In this document: piece after piece, positions 1 to 11,114 of the stretch | Position numbering within the stretch: the stretch's first letter is position 1 | Layout: each line of letters opens with the position of its first letter | Origin: Calendula officinalis | Taxonomy: Eukaryota; Streptophyta; Magnoliopsida; Asterales; Asteraceae | Assembly (NCBI GenBank): GCA_963853835.1 | Contig: OY970829.1 | Coordinates: 9,096,446 to 9,160,445 of the forward strand | Direction: 5' to 3' | Length of the DNA: 64,000 nt | The notes under the pieces: model-generated | The model's input: only the letters and a program-made list of their open reading frames with translations | What the model was told of the DNA's origin: nothing | Databases searched by the model: none | Translations under genes and position numbers: made by a program

Positions 1-575
1 ATGATAGGTTCATTAATGTACTTAACTACATCTAGACCTGACATTATGTATAGTGTTTGTGTGTGTGCCAGGTATCAAGCCAAACCAAAAGAACTTAACT
101 TGCAGGCTGTCAAAAGAATTCTCAGATATTTGAAGGGAAAACCATCACTTGGATTATGGTATCCAAATGATTCACCATTTGAATTAACTGCATACACTGA
201 CAGTGATTATGGTGGAGAGTGCTTGGACATAAAATCAACAACTGGTGGATGTCAGTTCTTTGGATCAAGATTGGTGTCATGGCAATGCAAGAAGCAAACA
301 AATGTATCAACATCATCTGCAAAAGCAGAGTATGTAGCTGCATCTGCATGTTGTGTACAAGTACTATGGATTCAGAATCAAATGATGGATTTTGGTATGA
401 ATATTCTTTAAACTCCCATTATTATTGATAACCAAAGTGCCATACGTATATGAACAATCGATTCAAACATTCAAGAACCAAACATATTGAAATCAGATTT
501 TACTTTATAAGAGATTGCAATGAAAAGAAACTAATAAGAGTTGATAAAATTCATACTGATAATCACCTGACAATT
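1..575 (+). pseudogene. copia pol, RNase H C-terminal part
   Basis: The open frame 1-411 shows copia RNase H hallmarks: RPDIMYSVCVCARYQ, then KRILRYLKGKPSLGL, then YTDSDYGGECLDIKSTTGG, then the STSSAKAEYVAAS block, which carries acidic active-site residues. The frame stops at 409-411. The expected continuation (an IDNQSAI-like block and an IHTDN-like block) is still readable in shifted frames to about 575, so the end of pol has been broken by frameshifts. The usual terminal LTKA motif is not seen. The 5' part of the gene is outside the window. Confidence 0.85.
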
Positions 576-1039
576 TTTTTTTTTTGATGTATAATTTTTT
601 GTAAATAAAGTTTAATTTTTTTTACTGAATTCTTCATTACTACTGATGGTATGTACACCTGATCCTATTAGTACTGCTTCTTCATCGAACTCATGATTTA
701 CTACTGACTAGTTCGTACTGTGAGTTAAAGGAAATACTTAAGCTTAGTTACTACTGACATTAAGTACTACTGATGCTCATTTACTACTGATCGACAGTTT
801 ACTCTGTAATTAGATGTTTTACCAAACTAACCCCCATGAACATAGCCGTTGAGTTATGATTCGAATGGTATTTCTGTCATTTCGCAGGTATTTGCCAAAA
901 ATATAAATACCCAAAATCTCCAAATTACCATTATCCACAACCTCGACATGTTAAACCCTACGATGAACCCTTTTTGATCAAAATCAAAATTCTCAAAGAA
1001 CCTTAATCAAAATCGAGATCAAAATTCGTTGAACTAAGA
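576..1039 (+). promoter_or_regulatory. Spacer with TACTACTGA repeats and a TATA-like box before the extra ORF
   Basis: Non-coding stretch between pol and the second coding region. Between about 630 and 800 the motif TACTACTGA recurs with small variations. A TATAAATA box is at 902-909, 131 bp before the ATG at 1040, followed by an A-rich leader free of ATG-initiated long frames. This could be an internal promoter or leader for a separate transcript of the downstream ORF; that role is inferred only from position. Confidence 0.4.
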
Positions 1040-1726
1040 ATGGAAATGATCAAACCTCTATCTGTATCAACTGATCTTCAATACTGTGAATTTCACAACA
1101 TGGTCACGTTCTTAAAGAATCCAGATGGTACAAAAGACTTTAGGGAAATCATGATGTTTCTCAAACACTCTCCAATAAGATATGCTCTCACACTGCAACC
1201 CACAATCTATGAAAGACACTTTGTCCAATTTTGGGAAAATGCAGAGCGTATCAATGAAGGAAATACATCAAAGATCAAATCTACAGTAGATGGAAAATCA
1301 ATAATCATCTCAGAACAATCTATAAGAAGGCATATACAACTAAATGTTGAATCAGGTACATCTCTACTCTCTAAGGAGATACTTGTTGACAATCTTTCAA
1401 AAATGGGGTATGAAGGAAGACTTCACATAGTCCATTTTCAAAAAGGTCTTCTTTCACCTCAATGGAAATATTTGGTTCATATTGTTCAGCATTGTATTAC
1501 TCCTCAAAAGAGCACTTGGAATGAGTTCAATAAATCAATAGCCTTTGCTGTTGTTTGCTTGTGCACAAACCAAGTGTTCAATTTTTCAAAAATGATTTTT
1601 GATGGAACTCTTGGGAATTTAACATCTTCAAAATATTTAATGTACCCAAGATTCATTGCGTATATTATAAATTGTGAGATCCCTGATCTCACCAAAATAA
1701 AAGAAATTTCACTGCACCTTCTTTAA
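1040..1726 (+). CDS. Extra ORF of the copia element, N-terminal part (228 aa, unknown function)
   Basis: The ATG at 1040 opens a 228-codon frame. It contains blocks such as FNKSIAFAVVCLCTNQVFNF and KYLMYPRFIAYIIN, which resemble proteins encoded next to retrotransposons in Asteraceae genomes (recognition from memory, not a search). No catalytic motif, signal peptide or membrane segment is apparent. After the stop at 1724-1726 the same type of sequence continues in another frame (QKGVFSNMRKLFKFSRK at about 1731-1780), so the ancestral protein was longer and is frameshifted here. It is probably not expressed as a functional protein from this copy. Confidence 0.6.
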   Translation: MEMIKPLSVSTDLQYCEFHNMVTFLKNPDGTKDFREIMMFLKHSPIRYALTLQPTIYERHFVQFWENAERINEGNTSKIKSTVDGKSIIISEQSIRRHIQLNVESGTSLLSKEILVDNLSKMGYEGRLHIVHFQKGLLSPQWKYLVHIVQHCITPQKSTWNEFNKSIAFAVVCLCTNQVFNFSKMIFDGTLGNLTSSKYLMYPRFIAYIINCEIPDLTKIKEISLHLL

Positions 1727-2972
1727 ACAAAAAGGTGTATTCTAATATGAGAAAACTATTTAAATTTTCTAGGAAAATAACTCCATTGTTTTTAAACATG
1801 ATTCATAATCATCCCCCTCAAGGAGAAGGATCAAGACAACCACTTGAATCCCAACCCACTCCATCACCAAATAATACAGCCCAAACAGAACCCCAATAAG
1901 CCACTCAAACAAACTCACCAAATGATGTCCTGAATGTGTCAGGGTGATACTCTTCACCCTTTGGTAGACCAACCAACAAGCCAAATCATTTCTTCAAAGT
2001 ATAAAAGGAAAAAAAATTCCAAAAAGGACACCAGGGGACCAATTGAGTCAGACCCCAGACTCCAAGAGTTGACTTCCAAGGAGGAGACAAGATATGAGGA
2101 AAGGGCTCTCGGTACTGATGTACCAAAGGTTGGTACACAGGATAGTGAGAACATCATTAGGACCCAGACCTCGGCAACTTTAAGCGATGATTCCTTTTAA
2201 TTAGCACTTAAAGGACCTCGGTGCCAAGAAACCACAAGGGGGTGCATCTGCTTTTGCAAGGCAGAAGAGTGCATCTAAACAACCCAATGAATCACCAAGA
2301 AGTGATGAGGGTAGAATGAAACAAACTGAATTGATGGATAGGATGGAAAACCTTGAAACCATTGTACAAAGTCAGAACACTCTTATCAACAACCTGGGCA
2401 AAACCATGAGCTACATGAAGCACTACATCAACACCTTGAATAGAAGAATGAAGAGATGTGAATACATGCTTCAAAAACAATCTTCTATGATCAGAAAGTT
2501 GAAGAAGAAAGTTGATGGTAGTGATGCTCAACAAGTTGAGATCACTAAGGGGGAGAAGGATCAAATTCAAGGAATGATTGATTCCTCAATAGCAGCAGCA
2601 GCAACCTCCCTCTTAAAACTAAAAGAAACTCATGGTGAAATTTAAAGTGGTCAAAGTAATGAAGATATTGATAGAGGAATAAGAGTAATGGATGAAGATG
2701 TTTTTGGTTCTGCACCAGCATCCGCAACAGCAGAAGACATACATTCAAAAAATACTACTGAGATAATTGATACTAATCCAATAGAAGAAGAACTATATGA
2801 AGAAACATCAATAGCAATTACATCAACAGCAGCACAAAGTGTTACTACTATTGTCAATACAACAATACCAGTAGTAACTACATCAGTTACTACTGATGAT
2901 ACAACAACACAATCAATAGTAGTAACCACAACAACCTCTCCAGTAGTAACCTCCTCTAATCTTCAAATGTAA
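1727..2972 (+). pseudogene. Extra ORF, broken middle part with coiled coil and Thr/Val-rich tract
   Basis: Several overlapping short frames replace one long one. The segment 2316-2645 encodes a heptad-like coiled coil (starting MKQTELMDRMENLETIV and ending in a KLKKKVDGSD-like basic stretch). The segment 2688-2972 is rich in Thr, Val and Ser. Its codons include repeated ACTACTGAT-type triplets, the same motif that fills the non-coding spacers of this element. Frameshifts near 1727, 2200, 2645 and 2965 separate the pieces. Probably one ancestral polypeptide with the flanking ORFs. Confidence 0.5.
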
Positions 2973-2974
2973 CA

Positions 2975-4417
2975 ACATCACAAGTACCAGTCACTACAAA
3001 TTCAGCAGTAGTAACAACTAAACCAGCAACAAAAGAAATAGTTGAAGAAGACTTTGATGCTAATGTCAATTGGGAAGAAGTTGATGAATGTGAATTACCT
3101 CCTCATCCAAAAATCAAAACTAAATTTTCCACATATCAACCTGATATCTACATAAACCCAGATGGAAATCTCAAGTACAAACCACTTCCAAACTGTGATG
3201 GAAAGGGTAAAAAGATTGCAGATGAAAATGTTCCACACAGAGCATTAGGATACCAAATGACCAACAATATAAACTGTGTGAGATCACTAAAGAAAGCATA
3301 TGAGAAAACAAAAAGACTAAGATATCAAGCTAAATGTGCTAAAACAGCAGAGAGAGAACAAGTTAAAACTGAAGCTATAAAAGAAATTGAAGTATTTCTT
3401 CAACAAGAGCAACAAGAACAACTCAATCAAGAAAGAAAAATAGAAGAACAAAGACTAAATCTTCTTGAAGCTCAAGTTAAAGAATGCAAATATTTGAAAG
3501 AAGACATGCCTGAAGAGTTCTCTAACCAAAAACCTGAAATGATGAAGTATCTGAAGTCAAGAGGTCACAGTGCAAAGTCCTTTGGTAGAATGAAACTAAT
3601 AAACATAGTGGAAAGATACTGCACTGAAAAGAAGAAAGAGTTGACTGAAATCACTAAGGAATATGTCAACACAACAATCAAAGAAATTGATCCTCAAGAA
3701 GTTATCAACATAAAGAAATTGATTGGTGAATCTTCCAATCAAATATCAAAGAAAAGATAGTTGATTGATGTTGCAGAGTCAACCAAAAAGAAATCAAAAC
3801 CAAATCTCCCAATTTTAGATAATCCTCAACTAATTCAACAAAACAATCCAATCAAAAACTGGAGAGTTGTTGAAAATATTATTGAAATAGTTAGAGAAGA
3901 TATGCAAATTCAAAGATCCAAAGCATGGCAACCTTTGATACAATCACTGAACATAAGTGATGTTCTAACTATGCTAGATATTGGAAAACCAAGAATGTCA
4001 AACAAGAAATGGAAGAATTCAGGAGTTGGGTACTTAACTGAGATAATAGATGCTGCTTTTCATCCAGAAATATACCCTGAAAAGATTCAATATGAAGTCA
4101 ATGTTATGGCATGGAATGTGCTTCCCTCAGTCAACATGTACTTCATTGAGTGAATTGACAAAACTTGTGAACTGTATTTCATGGAAAGGGAATACAATTT
4201 CTCAAAGAAGTCTCTATATCAAATTATATGTTGTTCCTTCATAAGACCACTCGATCCAGTAATGTATGTGGAAAAATATAAACATTTTATTCAAATTAAC
4301 AAAGCTTATGTAGATGAACAGAGGAGACTTAAAGAATTAAGGAAAAATAAGGAAATGAAAGAAGAGAAAAAGAAGAGAAAAAGAAGAGAAAGAAAAACAA
4401 AAACAAAAGAAACTTGA
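2975..4417 (+). pseudogene. Extra ORF, charged C-terminal part, two in-frame stops
   Basis: One reading frame runs from about 2966 to 4417 with only two interruptions, TAG at 3758-3760 and TGA at 4151-4153; each of the three pieces is otherwise clean. It is very Glu/Lys/Gln-rich, with a predicted long helix around 3380-3520 (QQEQQEQLNQERKIEEQR) and a lysine/arginine-rich tail ending in KKKRKRRERKTKTKET. The stops look like point mutations. The gene ends about 24 bp before the purine tract that precedes the LTR. No known domain recognised. Confidence 0.6.
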
Positions 4418-4453
4418 TTAATTCACAAAGAATTAATAAGTTTAGGGGGGGAT

Positions 4454-4970
4454 TGTTGGGATTAATCAGTTCTACTACTGATTCATCAATTGCTACTGAA
4501 GTTACAAATGCTACTGATCAACTTCCTATTGCTGCTACTGATGATATGAAATACTACTGATGATAAAACTTCCTACTGATGTTTACATTTACTACTGCTC
4601 GATCGTTTTTTATGCTGATGATGATATTTATAGAGTATATCGAGTCCGAGATCTTAGGAAAGTTAGTTTAGAATATCATATCTTTTGTATTTCTATTGTA
4701 ATCATATCCTAGAATAACTAGGTTAAAGTTTAGGCTTCAAGGACTATTATAAATAGTTCCTTATGAATTGTAAACATATGTGTGTATTGTAACTCTCAAA
4801 TCAATATACATTGAAGCTTTTTGTGATAAATTATGTTCTTATTAATCGTATAATTATTTACAGTTTATTGTTCTTATTCTTGTCAATCACAATAGTGTTA
4901 ATCCCCTGTAACTTCTCATTGTGAGTAGATCTATGATTCAATAACCGTATTGTGGTATTCGATCCTGACA
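4454..4970 (+). repeat. 3' LTR of the copia element (517 bp)
   Basis: It starts directly after the purine tract (AGGGGGGGA region, 4444-4452) with TGTTGGGAT and ends with ATCCTGACA; these termini are imperfect inverted repeats. A TATAAATA box lies at 4748-4755. The U3 region 4470-4600 again contains TACTACTGAT repeats. The 3' edge is independently fixed: from 4971 on, the complementary strand reads as continuous copia integrase codons of another element. Confidence 0.8.
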
Positions 4971-6916
4971 AGACTTGTTTGCTAATAACGGCGTGGGTAA
5001 TCTATTGATAATAAATGTAGTCGTGGTGAAAGCATCAACCCAATATATTTCTGGAACATATGAGTTAAATAGCATAGCAGGTCCCATTTCTACAATATGT
5101 CTATGCTTTCGTTCCGCCCTACCATTTTGCTGAGGCGTATATGGGCATGAAAATCTATGAAAAGCGCCATTATCCTGAAAACAAATTCGGACCGTGTGGT
5201 TTACAAATTCGGTACCGCCATCACTTTAAAAAAATTTAATTCTTCGTGAGCATTGTGGTTGTACTTGATGAATAAAAACTTGTAAAAGCGAATAGAAACC
5301 TGTTTTTGTTTTGAGAGGATATAACCATGTGAACCTCGAATAATCATCAATAAATGCAACATAATATAATATCGATACACATCTTTGGAACTAATAGGAG
5401 ACGGTCCCCATAAATCACAATTTATTAAATTCAAGGGATTAGAGGAACGTTTATCATTTTTGGCAAAGGGTAATCGATGTCCTTTTGCAAGTTGGCACAG
5501 AGTGCAAATAATAGGTTTTGGTAATAATGAAGTAACTGATAAAACACCTAACTTATTCAAATTGGAAATTACATCAAATGACACATGACCCAAACGGGCA
5601 TGCCATAACTCATAAGAAGCATTTTTAGAACGTTTGCCATGGCACAAAAACCTCGTGATTCATTCTTGAGCATATAAAGTCCTTGTTCACATCTACCTTT
5701 AGCAAGAACCTGTTTTGTTTTCCGATCCCGAATATAAAATAATGGTTTTTTCAAACATCAACAAGTTGATCAGTTATTAGCTTGCTCACAGATAATAATT
5801 TCTTATGTAGATTTGGAATAACCAAAACATCTATTAAGGCAATGGAATGTGAAATAAATGATGAACCCGTATGAGTAATCGGAAGTGTTTTACCATTTCC
5901 AAATAAAACATAGCAATACCTGGGTAAGGAGTACAATGATGAAGATTATCACCATTAGAAGTCATGTCATCCGTAGCTCCCGAATCAACATGCCAATCGG
6001 GAGAATTTGTGGTAACATGACATTGTGCATGAAATGCTTTTGCTAATGATTCATCTGATGAAGTAGTAGCTTGAGTAGCATAAGTATGGACGCTAGGACA
6101 ATTAGTTGCATAATGACCATTGGTTCTACATAATTGACAGTGAGGTGTTCGACGACTTTGACCACGACCACGACCACGATAGTTGTTGCCACGCCCACGG
6201 TATCAATGACCACGACCCGTAACAGATCGGGTATTGAATCAACATGAAAGGCAGTCGGTGGTGATGGGGCAGCATGAATAGACTGTAAAAATAGTTCATG
6301 GGTCTCTGTTTGAGTAACCAAATCCCGAAATTTTGGTGCGGGTTTTGTGGCCCGAATCGCGGTTGAAGAAGTTTAATATGAGGGTCCCAAACCGCAAAGA
6401 AACCAGTGAAGCTTATCAATTTTCAGCAACGGGTTGACCAATCGCAGAAAATTGGTCACAAATGGATTTGAATCGACGACAATATTCAGTAACTGAAGAT
6501 GTACCTTTTGTAAGTTGTCGAAGAGAATCCTGTAGTGAGTGGATTCGTTCAACTGAAGTGTTGCTGTATGCGGCTTCCAGTGCGTGCATGCCACAACTGT
6601 CGAGCGGAATCGACGCCTAATACTTCTGCGGCTGCTTACTCAGTTAGAGAGGATTGAAGAATAATCACTGCTCTTTGGTCTTCTTCAATCCATGAATTCA
6701 AATCTGGTTTGGGACGGATTTTCCGTCAATGGTGACGGTTGGAGACGGGGCAGGAGCAGAACCGTCAAGACGACCAACCAATTTTTGGTAAGTAAAAATC
6801 GGTAACATGTGGTTTCTCCATAGGAGATAATTAGTGGAAGAAAGATTTGTAGACATCATATGAAGAAGTGTATTCATGGAGAAGAGGTTATCTGATGAAG
6901 AGGGAGAGGATGCCAT
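4971..6916 (-). pseudogene. Second Ty1/copia element, gag-pol remnant
   Basis: Read on the minus strand. The gag start at 6916 (MASSPSSSDNL) leads into a copia gag with NYLLWRNHMLPIF. A CCHC zinc knuckle (CQLCRTNGHYATNC) is at about 6080-6122 and the protease motif DSGAT at about 5980. A GAG-pre-integrase/HHCC region follows (WHARLGH ... CTLCQLAKGH, 5485-5620). The integrase core ends with YTPQQNGRAERKHR and YWVDAF at about 5030-5150. Many frameshifts and stops make it non-functional. It is cut at 4970 by the plus-strand LTR insertion; RT and RNase H would lie beyond the left edge. A solo LTR separates gag from the leader. Confidence 0.85.
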
Positions 6917-6921
6917 TATAG

Positions 6922-7550
6922 TGTTGGAATATGTTTCACGCGTATAACATATAGTTATATGGCTAGTTGTTTGTGAGCCTAAAGGGTCACACACTTAAAC
7001 ACTTAACACCATGAGATGTATAGTGTAATTAGGGTAATTACATTATATATCAATATAAGCTACTAGATTGTATACATTAATTATGTTTAATATTAATTGT
7101 TAATATTGAAACTTAATTGTAAGCAATATAGAAGAATAAAAGGCAATGGACTAGAATGCAAGATTGGCTAAATTAAAGATGGAAGTCTTTATTAGGGATT
7201 AGGGCAACCATAACCCCCATCCCTTGCTCCCATTCTCGGCCGCCCCCCTTAAACCCTCTCTAGGGTTCTTTTCTTCTTGCTTTCACAATTGGACTATCAT
7301 CCTTCTTGGTGTTCTTGCTATAGTGTTGTGTGGACTAGCTTTGGAGGAATTCCCACTTGGAGTTCTTGGTTTCGGTCGATCATCATCACCATCCGAATTC
7401 CTATTAATCAAAGTCAACTAGGGTATGAATTCTTCATCTATTCTCTTTGATTATACGTATAGTTTAATTGTATGATTGATTATCAAGATCCGTTCTTGGT
7501 GAATAAACTTTTCCGCTGCGTTTGTTACTTGTAGTAACCGAAAATCACCA
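6922..7550 (+). mobile_element. Solo LTR inserted at the gag start of the second copia element
   Basis: A 629-bp block starting TGTTGGAATATG and ending AAAATCACCA separates the gag ATG from the leader/PBS of the host copia element. It is flanked by TTATA at 6916-6920 and TTATA at 7551-7555, a 5-bp duplication as copia elements make, with one extra G before the TG end. A TATATA-rich box near 7045 suggests plus orientation. No internal domain remains, which fits LTR-LTR recombination. The exact right end could be a few bases off. Confidence 0.6.
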
Positions 7551-7555
7551 TTATA

Positions 7556-7855
7556 TAGAAGCTTAAAATTTCGAACAGAAGAGGAAGGATACTGATGAAA
7601 GAGATGAACAAAAAAAAGGGAAAGGAAATAAAGGGTCCCTTAATTGGCTGATACCATATGGAAGAGAATATTAAAATGTCTCATTAAGCAATGAGGAGGA
7701 GATTGCAATATATACACGGATTACAATAAAACATTACAAATATATCTCCTAATTTATAGAGTAACTCACTCACTGACTTTCTATATCTATGGTAACTAAT
7801 ATTTACAATGAATGATAATTGATATAGTAAACTATGGTCAATCATCCGTTAATAA
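7556..7855 (-). repeat. Leader, primer-binding site and 5' LTR remnant of the second copia element
   Basis: On the minus strand, TGGTATCAGCC at 7656-7646 matches the start of the initiator-Met tRNA primer-binding site used by copia elements, lacking the AG of TGGTATCAGAGCC. Two bases further right, a terminus TTCTCTTCCA (7668-7659) would be the end of the 5' LTR. The LTR runs right to about 7850, where sequence shared with the F-box copy at 17840 begins. Its outer end is not defined; no clear inverted terminal match was found. Confidence 0.5.
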
Positions 7856-7856
7856 T

Positions 7857-8787
7857 AAGGCATAGAAGATATGGAGACGGTTTTATCTTTGACATGGTAC
7901 GAGTATAATACTTTGTCGTTTTCACGAAGATAGTGTATATAACCCCCCATATCCGATCCAATTGCAGGGATTTAATGTTGAGAGTAACCATTCATGAAAA
8001 GTATAGCGTCTTCGAGTTTTTCCATTTCCTCAAACACCATACTAGTCGTGTCGGGTTTGTAAAAATACACAGCAATTGGTGTTCTATTTGTTGTGTGCCA
8101 ATAACGTATTGCAACGTAGACTAGTTCTCCATTACATTCTTTTAGAAAAGAAGTCATGCGGATAGTAAAATAGAATGCGTGCAAAGGGAGTCTCACAAAT
8201 GGTGACAAATTTACCATTACTGCAACTTCTTCCTTAAACACAAGGTCGATTTGTATGACAAAATCATGACCCACGTTGCATAACGCGTATATTTTACCGT
8301 TGTAACAAGCGAGGCCGTGTAAAAAACCCTCACCACTTGCTATGCTCTTCAGTTGTTCCTTATACGACTCGGTCTTCCATTTTGACCTCTTGTCTAGCCC
8401 ACACACAAACATAGTTGGTTTTTCATTTGTTAAGAGGATCAAAACTGAGCTTGGATCATCGGGAAGCAACGACAAAAAACATATTTTAATAGATTTAGGA
8501 TCTACAATATCATCTTTCAAAATCAAAGGGGGGAGACTTATGATCTTAGAAGCCACCGGATTCCAAAGAGACCACGTGTCATTTTGTGGATGGTTGGAGA
8601 GAATTACCCAACCATGGAAATATGCTCGGATACGATTCTTAATCAGCTCGGGGATCTGGCAGTGATATTGAGACGGTATGTCGTGTTTCGGGTAGAAAAA
8701 TTGGTCGCACGTTTCTACGATATTACTATTTAAATGATGTTCCACTTGTGAAACGCTAATCATAATAAAAGAATTTGTAAAAATCAA
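7857..8787 (-). pseudogene. F-box/DUF295 (KIB-like) gene, copy A, C-terminal part with nonsense codon
   Basis: The minus-strand frame 8787-7972 contains blocks typical of plant DUF295/KIB1-4 beta-propeller proteins: SLWNPVASKIISLPPL, GLACYNGKIYALCN and CNGELVYVAIRYWHTTN. It ends at NGYSQH followed by TAA at 7972-7974. The related copy at 17742-18747 has a Tyr codon (TAC) there and goes on for about 70 more residues, and the sequence after the stop here still reads as the same protein (IPAIGSDMGGYIHYL). So a point nonsense mutation ended this copy. No F-box is present upstream; the copia LTR abuts its 3' end. Confidence 0.7.
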
Positions 8788-9890
8788 TGACCTGTTATAA
8801 TAACACTAACCATAAGAGTAAAAAAATTGAATTTTAATAAATATACAAAAACAGTCAAATTTTGGAAAAAATAATAAAAATAAAAAGTTAGATATAAGGT
8901 CGTTGTATACATATATAGAGATGAATTCTATGAATTCTAGGTCATTCTTAAATTTTTTGTAGTAGTAAGAGACAAAGTGTTATTTCAAAAACATGGTTCA
9001 TAATATGTTTGAATTTAATATTTTTTTTTTCAAATTTTCATGAATATACTCATTTTGTAAATATTGTAATTGTATGAATTTTGACATTTTTAGAATTTTT
9101 TATTTATAAAGAAAAAACAAAGTTATAGCCGAAAAACAAAATGGGGGAAGACATGAATTACCGTAATTATAAAGGAGTAGTTAATTGAAAATTATTGTCG
9201 TTAATCATAAAGACGAATTTGGACAGGTTTACCCTTTGAGTTAGCAATTGAGTCGTCATTCAGAGGCAGTGTAATTGCAACATGTCATCTTTTCCTAGTC
9301 ATCATGGAAAATCAAGTCTTTGCCTCATATTTAGGTATGAGTTATACATATACTAAGAGGGTATTTGCGTAATGCGGCGGCGGGTATCATGTTAACTATT
9401 TATCGTAATGATTTAGATGTTGTTCGATCACAAATTTTGAATCAATATAATGGTTGAAGTCAAAATCAACCAATGCATGTTTAGAAGACGTAAGGTTGTC
9501 ATGAGAAAACGAGTTTAAAAGACTCATGTGATTCCATTTGAATTAGAAAGTGTTTGGTTTTGTATTGAAGAGTTCATGGGGAGTAACATTGTTGTTGATT
9601 ATTACTAAACGAGTTTTGATGATTTAATTGTTGCGTAAGAAAATGAGTTTTGATTATTCCTTAACGTTATTAACACCTGAAAAATTAAACAATTGAAAAA
9701 ACTTATTAAATAAACATTTCAATGCCAATTAAAATTCAACCTACAAAATAAAAAATGTAAAATAAAAACTAAATAAACGTAATTATACAAGTAATTAACC
9801 CAATAAATAATAAATAATATATCTTAAATATCGAAAAGAAATGTATAATCCAAGCTGAAAGAACATGTAGATGAACATTCATGCATAACT
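8788..9890. other. AT-rich intergenic DNA
   Basis: About 1.1 kb with short poly-A/T runs and no coding frame, RNA gene or recognisable repeat. It separates F-box copy A from the next F-box remnant. Confidence 0.6.
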
Positions 9891-9898
9891 TAAACCAC

Positions 9899-11114
9899 TT
9901 AGCTAGCACCAACTTTGTTCGATCCACGCATGAGGGTTGACATAATGTTTCGTTTCCAACAAATCCTCAAAATTTTCTTGGACGGTTTTTCCAATGAATG
10001 TCTGATACTTTTTATTTCCAGCGTATAAAACACCATCTTCTCGAGATATAATCTTGGACAGTAGATTGTATTCCTCATTTCAGGCATTTTGGCTTCCACG
10101 GAGATACATGTCAGTCACAAACATAAATCATGTGATTTCCTAAACAATGTATTTCCTCCAACTAATCTCCATCATCCTTTGGTTGGAATAACTCAACGGA
10201 TTCTCCAAACTCTCACACAACGACCAGTGAAGTATGTTGATCGCATAGTGCAAGCAAGTATTGTGCGGAAGATGTACAACTACTTTTAAGTGGTTTGGAT
10301 AAAATATTCCTCGAATCACAATGACCATTCCATCCATTGAAAACTTTAATTCCTCTTCCCTTACAAAAGGCGTAAAGATCTCGGCCACAAAACGTACGAG
10401 AACGAAAGGAAAGTGGGTCCACACCATGGAAAGCCTTTTTCAGATGATATACACGTCAAGCTAAGAACTTGTGATGCACAAAGTATAGGTAAAGATCCCC
10501 ACTTGTTGTAAATCCAACAACCATGCAATTTGGAGAATCGGGTGGTGCTGAGAAACTTAAGTTTTCTAAAGACAGCGTGACTGGAAGCTTTCAGATATCA
10601 CTTGTGAAAGGGTTATAGAAAACTAGGCTATTACGACTGTATAAAACAACACCCAACAATACCTCGAGCAACATATCCGATTATTGTAAATTGATTCCGC
10701 TAATTTATTTTTAATAAAGTAGTTGCGACCGGACATTGGATTTGTTAAAGTGATAATACCTTTAGGATCGTCAAATTCCATCAGCCACGATGAAACTGAT
10801 GAATAACTTTTTAATCTCTTTAATGATGTTTTTTTGCTTCATTGTATTAAAGGTGCTGCTAAATGACAAAGTTTGCATGTAGCACGAAAGTTCATGTACT
10901 CCACACTAACGCAACGTTCCATAATTATTTCCAAAACATGAAAAGGAATATCGACCAAACGCGTAATGACTTTTTCTTTATCCTTAAACAACTCGTGTTC
11001 TTCGGGTTCGAGATTCCGAGCAACCAACATTTGATAGTTTGCAAGAGAAATTTGTTTCTGCTCCAACTCATTTCCATGTTCATTGTAATATTTTAAAGGT
11101 AACAAATGCAACAT
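9899..11114 (-). pseudogene. F-box/DUF295-like pseudogene, copy C
   Basis: The minus strand from about 11114 encodes an F-box (DIPFHVLEIIMERC, then YMNFRATCKLCHLAAP, 10845-10985). Next come fragments in shifting frames: FDDPKGIITLTNP (about 10765-10800), GRDLYAFCKGRGIKVFNGW (10320-10390) and, near 9950-10080, a stretch resembling the C-terminal part of DUF295 proteins (EMRNTIYCPRLY). At least three frameshifts and several stops separate them, so this is a decayed gene. Its 5' half forms the left arm of the large palindrome 10705-12620. Confidence 0.6.

Larger units (their letters stand above)
1..4970 (+). mobile_element. 3' part of a Ty1/copia retrotransposon with extra ORFs after pol (Sirevirus-like layout)
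   Basis: The window opens inside the RNase H domain of a copia pol. It continues through about 460 bp of spacer, a long second coding region that is not gag-pol (1040-4417), a purine tract at about 4441-4453 and an LTR from 4454 to 4970. Coding capacity between pol and the 3' LTR is the layout of Sireviruses (env-like or extra ORF), a known plant copia lineage; assignment to that lineage is inference. Several frame breaks and in-frame stops show decay. The 5' LTR, gag and most of pol lie outside the window. The element is inserted in another copia element (see 4971-6916). Confidence 0.8.

Noticed and set aside
6922..7550. The block 6922-7550 as the 5' LTR of the minus-strand copia element
   Set aside because: There is no primer-binding site between it and gag; the PBS-like site is on its other side (7646-7656), and TTATA repeats flank the block.
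7972..8787. Copy A as a complete functional F-box gene
   Set aside because: No F-box domain, no ATG at the frame start, and a nonsense codon where the sister copy has Tyr.
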